From JAAYJR01 sp964495655 (lineage in GTDB: Bacteria > Bacteroidota > Bacteroidia > Bacteroidales > Prolixibacteraceae), in contig CAZBWK010000021.1 in the NCBI GenBank assembly GCA_964495655.1, positions 1 through 44,602 of the forward strand: 44,602 nucleotides of DNA. The letters run 5' to 3'. This document shows positions 17,672 through 24,670 of this stretch, in pieces (position 1 is the stretch's first letter; each line of letters starts with the position of its first letter). Made by a program: the position numbers and the translations under genes. Below the pieces are notes generated by a model, which did no database searches, was not told where the DNA came from, and saw nothing but the letters and a program-made list of their open reading frames with translations.

Positions 17672-18159
17672 GCTTAAACGAAGAACTGATAGAAGCATCA
17701 AAGAGGGGAGATATAGGGAAAGTTATGGATTCTATCGGACAGGGGGCCGAGATTGATGCAAGTGCCAAATTCGACTTTACACCATTGATGTATGCTTCTA
17801 TGAATGGATATTTGGAGATAGTGAAATTCTTAGTTGGTAGAGAGGCAGATGTGAACAAGAAAAATCAGCTTCAGTGGACCTCTCTCTGTTATGCCTCCAG
17901 TAGGGGGCAATTAGATGTAGTTAGATTCTTGCTTGATAACGGTGCTGATATAAATGCACGGTGCCAAGACGGTTGTACGGCTCTTATGTGGGTGATCAGG
18001 CAACAAACCAACCGAATTGAGATGGTGAAGTTTCTAGTCGAACAAGGGGCTGATATAAATGCAAAATCGGAGCATCATATCACAACGCTACAAATCGCCT
18101 ACAATAATGAGGAATATGAGATAGCCAAATTCTTGGAAGAGTTTGGTGCGACAAGATAG
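17668..18159 (+). CDS. Ankyrin repeat protein
   Basis: 163 aa made of about four ankyrin repeats: LIEASKRGDIGKVMDSIGQG, TPLMYASMNGYLEIVKFLVG, TSLCYASSRGQLDVVRFLLD with NGADINARCQDGCTALMW, and MVKFLVEQGADINAKSEHHI. There is no signal peptide or membrane segment. Strong Shine-Dalgarno aaaggagg (17655-17662). It is translationally coupled to the HEAT-ankyrin gene, and its third repeat resembles that protein's ankyrin tail, so the tail may derive from this gene or a lost neighbour. Confidence 0.9.
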   Translation: MSLNEELIEASKRGDIGKVMDSIGQGAEIDASAKFDFTPLMYASMNGYLEIVKFLVGREADVNKKNQLQWTSLCYASSRGQLDVVRFLLDNGADINARCQDGCTALMWVIRQQTNRIEMVKFLVEQGADINAKSEHHITTLQIAYNNEEYEIAKFLEEFGATR

Positions 18160-18247
18160 ATTCTGTGTTTCAAAAGACACACTCTATAAGTTAATAGTTT
18201 AGAGATATATATAGAAAAATATAACAGTCAAAAAAAGGAGGTATAAA

Positions 18248-18562
18248 ATGAAAAAGTTAAGTGAACTAAAGGAAGAAGATTTCCCGAGTGTTGACCCGGA
18301 ACGATTTGAAGAATGGAAAAAAGCTGCGATTAATGCTCAACGCAATGCTTGGTTTATAATGCCAGTAATCGTGGTATTAGCTTTTTTGATTTTTTTCTTT
18401 TCAGTAGATTCGGGGTTTATTCCAGCCATATTGATGATAGCTCTACTTGCTGTAGCGGGTATTATGGTTAATGCAAAGGCCAATCGTTTGGCAAAGGAAT
18501 TGGGAATTTCTAAGAGTATGATTAAAAAGGTAAGGCGGAATCAGACTAAGAAGGAGGAGTAG
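18248..18562 (+). CDS. Small two-helix membrane protein
   Basis: 104 aa: a charged N-terminus (SELKEEDFPSVDPERFEEWK), two adjacent membrane helices (about residues 37-55 and 59-76, IMPVIVVLAFLIFFFSVD and FIPAILMIALLAVAGIMV) and a basic tail (ISKSMIKKVRRNQTKKEE). A strong aaaggaggt (18234-18242) precedes the ATG. I do not recognise the family. It follows the ankyrin genes by 88 bp and precedes a broken zinc-ribbon gene whose ribosome site overlaps its stop. Confidence 0.75.
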   Translation: MKKLSELKEEDFPSVDPERFEEWKKAAINAQRNAWFIMPVIVVLAFLIFFFSVDSGFIPAILMIALLAVAGIMVNAKANRLAKELGISKSMIKKVRRNQTKKEE

Positions 18563-18563
18563 G

Positions 18564-18832
18564 ATGAAGGATATATAAAAGAAAATCTGTCCGAACCCAA
18601 ATTGTGAAAAACAAATACCGGAATATGCGACTAAATGCAAATATCGTGGTACCCATATAAATGTCACAAAAGTTGATAAAAGTGCAAAGCAAATGAACCG
18701 GTCTTACCTGTTTTTGAATCTTTAAAAGGTAATTGCAGGCACATTGATATTGAAAAAGAGCTTACTCCTGTAAAAAATACCAATAATCAATTTGGTTTCA
18801 TTAAAGCTTTAACAAAAAGAAAAATACTGTGA
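18564..18832 (+). pseudogene. Broken zinc-ribbon protein gene
   Basis: A ggagg at 18553-18557 precedes an ATG at 18564, but codon 5 is TAA. The frame then reads KKICPNPNCEKQIPEYATKC and KYRGTHI, a zinc ribbon in which the fourth metal ligand (expected CxxC, here CKYR) is Arg. A later one-base shift (near 18690) rejoins EPVLPVFESLKGNCRHIDIE and continues to a stop at 18830-18832. Three independent lesions mark it as decayed. The intact form was probably a small zinc-ribbon protein in the same operon as the membrane protein. Confidence 0.7.
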
Positions 18833-19030
18833 TTTTGGTTTAGTGATATTACTAGCAGGATTGTAACATTAATTTTAAATTTTAAATAAGATGGCTCCAT
18901 AGAAAAAATTGAAAAGATGAACTGTTGTGGGAGTAACTCAACTGTTATTTGCACTCTGATAACCGATGCAGCAAAAAAAATGAAATGCCTTCGAAATTGG
19001 ATATTGATTTATTCAAAAATAAACAGTCAA

Positions 19031-19186
19031 CTCAACCAATGCCTGGCGCAAAGATGTCGCACAAACAAAACAAAATCAACTTATTCAATTGATATACAAA
19101 TCTTTAGAGAAAATTAATTCGAAGGAAAATATTTTTTAAGAGTCAGATGCTCTGCCAACTGAGCTACAAACCGAATTACATGCAAA
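19031..19186 (+). repeat. Internal element junction with divergent tRNA-Lys half (att-like)
   Basis: 19136-19186 reads as the 5' half of a tRNA-Lys gene on the minus strand (CGGTTTGTAGCTCAGTTGGC, then AGAGCATCTGACTCTTAA), like the flanking repeats but with several differences and one base shorter. 19031-19135 matches 21760-21865 in order: CTCAACCAA, CTGGCGCAAAG, AACAAA, CAAAATCAA, TTGATATACAAA, GAAAATATTTTTT. It is therefore the right end of the left element fused to a tRNA half from another tRNA-Lys allele. The interval 18833-19030 has no supportable gene; a 66-codon frame at 18917-19117 runs into this junction and is probably spurious. Confidence 0.75.
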
Positions 19187-19425
19187 TTTAATAAAAAAAA
19201 ATAGTTTTTTATTTCTTTTCATATTTCCTGGCGCAAAAGCTGGCGCATAAATACAGAACATAGTTTCATAATCACACCTCATTTAATACAGGAATAAATT
19301 TTCTATATCCTGTCATTGTCCATGGCTCCGATATAATGGCGGGTTACCAGACTGTTACTATTAATATGATACGTATGAAAGAAAGTCAAGGTCAAAAAAA
19401 ATGGGATAGGATAAGTTTGTCGGCT
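19187..19425. other. Left end of the inner element, non-coding
   Basis: Just right of the tRNA half lies a pair of CTGGCGCA motifs (19228-19235 and 19240-19247), the same motif pair found near the right end of this element (21773-21791). These may be recombinase arm sites. No gene is supported in the remainder. Confidence 0.45.
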
Positions 19426-20925
19426 TTACAATGTGTCCAATGTCCTTTCAAATATCTTAACGTACGCTTGTTCCATTTTATTTATTTCCTTATCGCTCAA
19501 TTCTTTGTAATGATTTTGTTTTCGACTTGCAAGTTTCCCCTTGTTCTGATGAAGGAATAAAATCATACGATCAATTTTTTTATCTGGCATATCTACTATA
19601 TTTTGAATGTCAGATTTAAGTTCATCATAGCATTGAAGAAAAAGAAGTTCTTCTGGAACATCCTTATTAACTGTGGATTGTATTGCTTTTGCTAAAAAGA
19701 CAGCATGAGTTGTCAGGTCTGGGTATCTATATAATCCTTCTATTTCTGATGCATTATGAACTGTTAATTCTCCAGCGTCATTAATTTCATAACTTACTTT
19801 TCTTTCAATCTGCTTTGAAAGTAATTCTAAAGCTGTATCATACTCATCCATACGAGCAAGTATTTGAGCCGATACTGGAAGTATTGTACTGTTTGGAACA
19901 ATTCCGTCACGTACTAAGATGTCATGAATCAGAAAGCGATGAATCCGTCCATTTCCGTCTTCAAATGGGTGAATATACACATATCCAAATGAAACCATTG
20001 TGGCTTTTAAAAATGTTTCAGTTGATTCGTTCTTTTTATTGAGGTTAATCAATCCTTGCATAAGTGATCGTACAAATTGTGGTGGTGGACAAACATAATG
20101 TATCTTCTGAGAATAGTCTCTCATTGTTTGACCTACATAATTTTGAAAGTTTCTAAAAGTATGATCTGCATATCTCGGATCAACGATAGCATTTTGTAAA
20201 CGAACTAATTCTTCTTCAGATAATGATTCTTCAAAGGTTTTTTGACCTGCTTCCTCTAGCAATGTAATGAATTTATCCAATCTGTCTTGCGGTGGGTCTT
20301 CTCTTTCTATTTCATTAGATGATTTTGATTCTTTCTTATAAAGATAATAGCTGGCTCGTTTAAAAATATCAGGAGAGTATTTATTTTTTAGATTTTCAAT
20401 TGCCGCTTTAATATCCCAATTAAGTAACTCGCTAAGTTCAGTTGCTCTTCTGATCACCGGGCAGTAATCTTTTGAACCTAACAGGTTATCATTAACCTTC
20501 CATTTGGTTATTTTTGTAATACTCCCGGTGAAATATCTGGTAGAATCCAATACATCCTCATAATTAGTAGTAGTGACTTTGACCTCAATTGATTTACCCA
20601 CTATCAATTCATAAAGAAAGCCAATAATTCTTGGATATTTTCTATTTGGATATGCCTTTATATAGTCTTCTATTGTTTGATGCCCAACATTTAGGAAAAC
20701 TTCCTTTATAAAAGCAAGATTTAGATCATCATACTTTAAAGCAAATTCCAAATGAGACATCGGGCTATCAGTTTTTACATCATATTTTGATTTGAATGTA
20801 CGCACAATAGTATTTGTTGAACTTAATTCTGTTTTTTCTGTCGTCCCTATGTATGACTCATGTGTTAATCTAAATCCCTGAATGTTTAGTCTATCCTGAA
20901 GCCATGTAATTCCTATTTTTTTCAT
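19426..20925 (-). CDS. Fic domain protein (probable AMPylator)
   Basis: 499 aa. The Fic motif is complete: HPFEDGNGRIHR near residue 324, preceded by the helix of the active-site flap (LKATMVSFGYVYI). Fic proteins move AMP or another phosphate-linked group to a target hydroxyl. The first 200 residues are not assigned; the last 130 are helical and may include a DNA-binding or regulatory region. I did not see a clear inhibitory S/TxxxE motif, so how it is kept inactive is unknown. No small antitoxin gene is adjacent. Two 60-bp repeats lie immediately upstream. It is the only intact gene of the inner element. Confidence 0.88.
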   Translation of the reverse strand: MKKIGITWLQDRLNIQGFRLTHESYIGTTEKTELSSTNTIVRTFKSKYDVKTDSPMSHLEFALKYDDLNLAFIKEVFLNVGHQTIEDYIKAYPNRKYPRIIGFLYELIVGKSIEVKVTTTNYEDVLDSTRYFTGSITKITKWKVNDNLLGSKDYCPVIRRATELSELLNWDIKAAIENLKNKYSPDIFKRASYYLYKKESKSSNEIEREDPPQDRLDKFITLLEEAGQKTFEESLSEEELVRLQNAIVDPRYADHTFRNFQNYVGQTMRDYSQKIHYVCPPPQFVRSLMQGLINLNKKNESTETFLKATMVSFGYVYIHPFEDGNGRIHRFLIHDILVRDGIVPNSTILPVSAQILARMDEYDTALELLSKQIERKVSYEINDAGELTVHNASEIEGLYRYPDLTTHAVFLAKAIQSTVNKDVPEELLFLQCYDELKSDIQNIVDMPDKKIDRMILFLHQNKGKLASRKQNHYKELSDKEINKMEQAYVKIFERTLDTL

Positions 20926-20942
20926 TTTTATTTCTTTTTACT

Positions 20943-21103
20943 GGGGTAAATTTCATTTTTCAAGGGTAAATATAGTTTATTTTGCTCGAATCAGAGTAAA
21001 ATTGGTCTTATTTGTTTAAGATTCATCCAATCATTAGTTTTTTGGGGTAAATTTAGTTTTGTTAGGGTAATAGCAGTTTATTTGCATGCCAACAGAGTAA
21101 AAT
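20943..21103 (-). repeat. Two 60-bp imperfect direct repeats upstream of the Fic gene
   Basis: 20943-21002 and 21044-21103 align without gaps at about 44 of 60 positions. Each copy holds GGGGTAAATTT, an internal AGGGTAA, AGTTTATTT and a terminal CAGAGTAAAAT. The proximal copy ends 18 bp before the Fic start, a position suited to an operator. No classical TAnnTTTG box is seen in this interval. Confidence 0.6.
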
Positions 21104-21115
21104 ACTTTTTAGGAT

Positions 21116-21367
21116 TTGAAAGCAACCAGTGGTTGGAATTGCAATGGTAACCGTACTGATGATTTTGTATTTTCGGCTCTTCCCGGAGGTTACCGCATCG
21201 GCAGTGGTTATTTCGACGCCATTGGATACGCCGTTTACTGGTGGAGTAGTACGCGGTATAGTAGTAATTACGTCTGGCTCCGTTATTTGGATTACACCCA
21301 TTCATACTTCTGCCGGAACTACGACAGCAAGGAAGCCGGGTTTAGTGTCCGCTGTGTCAGGGATTAG
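21116..21367 (+). pseudogene. 3' fragment of a Fibrobacter succinogenes major domain (FISUMP) gene
   Basis: 84 codons beginning LKATSGWNCNGN, then FSALPGGYRIGSGYFDAIGY, YWWSSTRYSS and the ending FSVRCVRD, which is the C-terminal half of the FISUMP domain found in many surface lipoproteins of Bacteroidota and Fibrobacteres. The signal peptide and first half of the domain are absent, and the fragment begins about 10 bp after the 60-bp repeat, so it is truncated at a recombination point. The original stop (TAG 21365-21367) is kept. Confidence 0.8.
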
Positions 21368-21757
21368 GTGCACACAGAAGATTAATCAGGGGATAAAGGC
21401 ACATTGTTCGGTAAACTGTTTAATCGAACTATAAACAAGATAGTGGTGGACTATGATAAACTCAAATAAGCCGCTAAGAACCGAACTTTGTCCTCATAAA
21501 ACGGGAAAACAAGAAGATCTCACTAACAAACGGCTACCTTGACTGAATCATAGGCATAAACCACCGACAGAATCGGTCAGGATCACCTGTGAATCTACCC
21601 TGCGGTGCTTAACCATAAAGGGGGAGGTGCGAAGCGGACGGGGAAAAGGGGTTAAAAGAAACCTTTCAAGTGGTTGTGTAAGTGTTGAACGAAAGTAAAC
21701 TGACTGATGAGATGTCAAAATTGACACAGATAGTACTGAATTATTTAAAATAAACGA
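21368..21757 (+). ncRNA. Probable 5' fragment of a group II intron (domain I region)
   Basis: This 390-bp stretch lacks coding potential but is dense in structured-RNA features: hairpin ACCGA-CAGAA-TCGGT, hairpin TGTCAA-AA-TTGACA (near 21713), and the blocks GTGCGAAG, GAACGAAAGTAAACT and ACCGAACTTTGTCC, which recall domain I of bacterial group II introns. It starts GTGCA immediately after the FISUMP stop, close to the GTGYG intron 5' consensus. No intron-encoded reverse transcriptase or domain V follows; the element end cuts it off. The call rests on resemblance from memory; another structured RNA is possible. Confidence 0.4.
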
Positions 21758-21759
21758 AA

Positions 21760-21917
21760 CTCAACCAACCCCCTGGCGCAAAGCTGGCGCACCAACAAAC
21801 CAAAATCAATTTATTTTATTGATATACAAACATTTAAAGAAAATTTTTTCGATTGAAAATATTTTTTAAGAGTCAGCTGCTCTGCCAAACTGAGCTACAA
21901 GCCGGAGTGGGTGCAAA
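21760..21917 (+). repeat. Right end of island and attR-like repeat
   Basis: 21866-21917 is the second perfect copy of the 52-bp tRNA-Lys repeat (5' half of the tRNA plus upstream). 21760-21865 matches the segment before the internal junction (19031-19135), including two CTGGCGCA motifs at 21773-21780 and 21784-21791. On the minus strand a -7-like TAATTTTG (21914-21921) still precedes the tRNA half, probably the original tRNA-Lys promoter. Confidence 0.85.
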
Positions 21918-21931
21918 ATTAGTAAAAATAT

Positions 21932-24148
21932 CTAGAAAGTAAGAGCCATCCTTATAAAAGCATTACGCCCGGGTTCAATGCTTATTGAACCCCTGTTCGT
22001 TGACAGGTGGTTTGTATAACTGTTGTTGGTGATATTATCAATTCCGGAGAAAAATTGTAATGCTGCACTGCCAATTCTAAATTTCTTTGAATGTAAAGTC
22101 ATATCCAGGCAGTAATACCCGTCAGTTGCTAACTCACCTGTGGCAATTTTGTCCTGTTTTGATGCTCCTGCGACTGCAATTTCTGCCGAGCCCAGTTTTG
22201 GGTAGGTATACCGCATTCCCAATCGTCCGTTCAAAGGGGGTATTCTTGGAAGGTTTTCGCCGGTGTCCCTGTTTTTGCCCCGCACATAAGCTCCGGAAGC
22301 AAACAGTACCAGGTTGTCATAAACGTTATAATCAAGTCTTAGATCAAATCCGTAAAGCAGTGCCTTGCTTAAATTGGCGCTGACTAATGCAGGCAGGGTA
22401 TCTGGTTCGGTTTCTGAAGAAAGAGTAAAGACAAATTCTCCGGGAACCTCCGAAATCATGTTGGTTATAGCATTTATAAACACACCCGATTGCAATGTAA
22501 ATCCAGGATTCCAGACTCTTATACCCAGATCGGCAGAATAACCGCTTTCCGGTTTAAGGGCAGGATCACCCAGCTGGACAAAATTGCCCAGATCAATATA
22601 TTTGAAGCGCTCTTCAAGTGAAGGAGCGCGGAATGACCGCGCCAGGTTCATTGATGCATCAACATTTTTGCCTAACTGATAAAGAAGTCCGGCATTTGCA
22701 CTCCAGGAATAACTTTGTTCACTGCCTTTCTCAAATGTAAGCCGCTGCGTGGGAGGGGTATCATTCCTGTCTCCGTTAATAATAAGATAATCAACATCGA
22801 ATCCCTCTTCGTTTTTGATCCATACCCTGTCAATCCTTCCTCCGGTAATGAGTGTGAGTTGTCCGTCAATTAAACTGGCTTCATCCTGAAAATATAATCC
22901 GGCACTGTTGAAGTGTGATTCGGGAATTGGTGTCTCTCCCCGTTCAAGGTTATTGGTTTTAATATTTTGTCCTGCAGGGTTTAAAACATCCACCCTGATA
23001 TATTTTTCCCTGCTGGTAGTGAGTTTTCGTCCCCAAATATCTGCCCCGGCTATCAATGTATTTTTATCTGATAGTTGCCAGTTGCTCCTCATTTGAGCTC
23101 CATGAGTCAGGTGTTCGCCTGTAGGTGTTATAAGTTCAGGAGTTGTACGCTGAATATTCCCGTTGGGAAGGGTTGCCTCAGTCACTGTATTGGGCTTCAT
23201 TGATACATCCCTCAGAATGTACTGCGTGAAATAGCTTAGCTGAAGAGAAGATAATTTATCACTTATATTAGTTATATCATAACTGGCGTTAATAAGGCTC
23301 CTGCCTATATCAGAATATGTTGCTTCGGCAGGACCGGGGAATGCTTCACCACCGGGAATGCCAACATCGGAACTCCGGTTAAGCTGGTATTGTATCTTCA
23401 GCAGATGATTGGCAAAAGGCTTTATTCCGGTTTTTGCCGAAATATTATTTGAAGTAAACTGGCTGTTAGGCAGAATGCCAAGAGGAGTGTTCATGTCTCC
23501 TGCATCGGTGTAGCTTCCGCTAACCCTGAAATACCATTTTTCAGCGCCTGTGTTGATCGCTGCATAATTTAAAAAAAGATTGTTGGCTGATGCAAATCCT
23601 GATATGACATTTGCCGTAAGGTAAGCTCTGTTGGCAAAATGGCCATCCTTTGTAATAATATTAACTATGCCGCCCATAGCGCCGGTACCGTAAAGCGATG
23701 ACTGTGCTCCTTTGATCACCTCAACACGGTCAATGTCATTTACATCAACCATACTGAGTGAGGCAGTCAGGTCGGTTGCCGTTTCCACCCGGTTCCCGTC
23801 AATCAGGATTACAAGGCGGTTTTCATCAAGTCCCCTGATATTTATTGCGGTTGACCATATTCCGTCACTACCCAATGCAATTCCGGGTTCTGCTTTCAAT
23901 ACATTTGACAGTGTGAGCGATGAATTCTTTTTATAATCGAAAGCCCCTGCAACACTCATGGAGGCAGGCAGCTTCTTTATTTTACGGTCCATTCTGAGAC
24001 TTGATACCACAACTTCACCAATATTTATTTCAGTTGTTGAGACAGTATCCGGGTCATTAAAGACCTCTTTTGTATTTTCGCTCTGAGCAAAAGAGCCTGA
24101 TGTGAAAACTGCCAGGCAAATAAAAACAGGCAACCAAAATCTATTCAT
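21932..24148 (-). CDS. TonB-dependent outer-membrane receptor
   Basis: 738 aa. Signal peptide ends near SGSFAQ. The plug domain (about 45-170) shows EVVVSSLRMDRKIKKLPASM, TINIRGLDENRLVILIDGN-type sequence and SLYGTGAMGGIVNIIT. The barrel follows to a C-terminal Phe (FIRMALTF). There is no N-terminal carboxypeptidase-like domain, so it is BtuB/siderophore-like rather than SusC-like. The ATG lies inside the end of the 84-aa ACT-like gene (8-bp overlap), so the two form an operon. Divergent across 275 bp is an ABC importer, suggesting one uptake route across both membranes. The substrate is not evident. The gene ends just before the attR repeat of the island. Confidence 0.93.
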   Translation of the reverse strand: MNRFWLPVFICLAVFTSGSFAQSENTKEVFNDPDTVSTTEINIGEVVVSSLRMDRKIKKLPASMSVAGAFDYKKNSSLTLSNVLKAEPGIALGSDGIWSTAINIRGLDENRLVILIDGNRVETATDLTASLSMVDVNDIDRVEVIKGAQSSLYGTGAMGGIVNIITKDGHFANRAYLTANVISGFASANNLFLNYAAINTGAEKWYFRVSGSYTDAGDMNTPLGILPNSQFTSNNISAKTGIKPFANHLLKIQYQLNRSSDVGIPGGEAFPGPAEATYSDIGRSLINASYDITNISDKLSSLQLSYFTQYILRDVSMKPNTVTEATLPNGNIQRTTPELITPTGEHLTHGAQMRSNWQLSDKNTLIAGADIWGRKLTTSREKYIRVDVLNPAGQNIKTNNLERGETPIPESHFNSAGLYFQDEASLIDGQLTLITGGRIDRVWIKNEEGFDVDYLIINGDRNDTPPTQRLTFEKGSEQSYSWSANAGLLYQLGKNVDASMNLARSFRAPSLEERFKYIDLGNFVQLGDPALKPESGYSADLGIRVWNPGFTLQSGVFINAITNMISEVPGEFVFTLSSETEPDTLPALVSANLSKALLYGFDLRLDYNVYDNLVLFASGAYVRGKNRDTGENLPRIPPLNGRLGMRYTYPKLGSAEIAVAGASKQDKIATGELATDGYYCLDMTLHSKKFRIGSAALQFFSGIDNITNNSYTNHLSTNRGSISIEPGRNAFIRMALTF

Positions 24149-24395
24149 TATTCTTATTTTTTAAAAGTACTGACTTAATCTGAATTCCTTTTAAACGGCC
24201 TAACTGGCCGGTGAGGGAACCAATCTCATCGGTAGTACCTTCAAGAACAAGAGAAATAATGCTGAGACCATTGCTGCGGGGCAACCCCTGTCGTCCTATG
24301 ATTAAGCGTGAATGCTTTGAGATGATATCATTCAGAAGCTGAACGTTCTCAAAATTTTCGATCTGAATTATTGCTGTTCCTATTCTCTTTTCCAT
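24141..24395 (-). CDS. TM1266-type ACT-like regulator (iron-only hydrogenase system regulator family)
   Basis: 84 aa with the fold pattern of small ACT/NikR-C-like proteins: KRIGTAIIQIENFENVQLLN, HSRLIIGRQGLP, NGLSIISLVLEGTTDEIGSL, LGRLKGIQIKSVL. The family, named after TM1266, is usually encoded beside [FeFe]-hydrogenase maturation genes. None is in this window; instead the gene is translationally coupled to a TonB receptor. It lacks a DNA-binding domain, so any regulation would be through a partner or ligand. Confidence 0.75.
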   Translation of the reverse strand: MEKRIGTAIIQIENFENVQLLNDIISKHSRLIIGRQGLPRSNGLSIISLVLEGTTDEIGSLTGQLGRLKGIQIKSVLLKNKNNE

Positions 24396-24532
24396 CAGAA
24401 TACCTCGGGATTAGAATTTAAATTTATATACCTTGATCAGGATAAGATCACAAATCTCAGTATCAATACAATTTTTATTGTAACTGCAAAAATATTATTT
24501 TTTTAATGCAAATGTTGGAGAATTGTTGCCAG

Positions 24533-24557
24533 ATGTTGTAAAACATTAATACAACAT
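24533..24557. promoter_or_regulatory. Candidate operator between TonB receptor and ABC importer operons
   Basis: ATGTTGTA (24533-24540) and TACAACAT (24550-24557) form a perfect inverted repeat around 9 bp. Further TGTTG units flank it on both sides, at about 24523 and 24560. It lies in the 275-bp divergent region and could control both operons. A -7-like TAATTTTG (24647-24654) sits 16 bp before the importer ATG. Confidence 0.5.
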
Positions 24558-24670
24558 AATGTTGGGGTAAAAAAATTATACTGAAGGCTCAGTTCATTTT
24601 AGACTATAAAAATCCTGTTTTAATATAGCAGGTTGGCTAAATTGAATAATTTTGTACAAAGCTTAAAAAA

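Larger units (their letters stand above)
10238..21917. mobile_element. Genomic island in tRNA-Lys, two stacked elements
   Basis: The 52-bp direct repeats at 10186-10237 and 21866-21917 bound 11.7 kb that separate tRNA-Lys from the TonB-receptor gene. A divergent tRNA-Lys half-copy at 19136-19186, preceded by sequence also found before the right-hand repeat, splits the island into a left element (about 8.9 kb) and a right element (about 2.7 kb). No integrase or relaxase gene is visible, so the island is either non-autonomous or has lost its recombinase. Contents include IS, surface protein, repeat-protein and Fic genes and several broken genes. Several genes use Shine-Dalgarno sequences, unlike the flanking chromosome. 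Confidence 0.8.

Noticed and set aside
18917..19117. 66-codon frame before the internal element junction
   Set aside because: Its second half translates the conserved non-coding right-end sequence (shared with 21760-21865), so the frame is accidental.
19336..19560. 74-codon frame on the plus strand
   Set aside because: Mostly antisense to the 3' end of the Fic gene.
21116..21367. Variable protein of a diversity-generating retroelement
   Set aside because: The FISUMP fragment is a C-type-lectin-like end, but no reverse transcriptase, template repeat or accessory gene is present.
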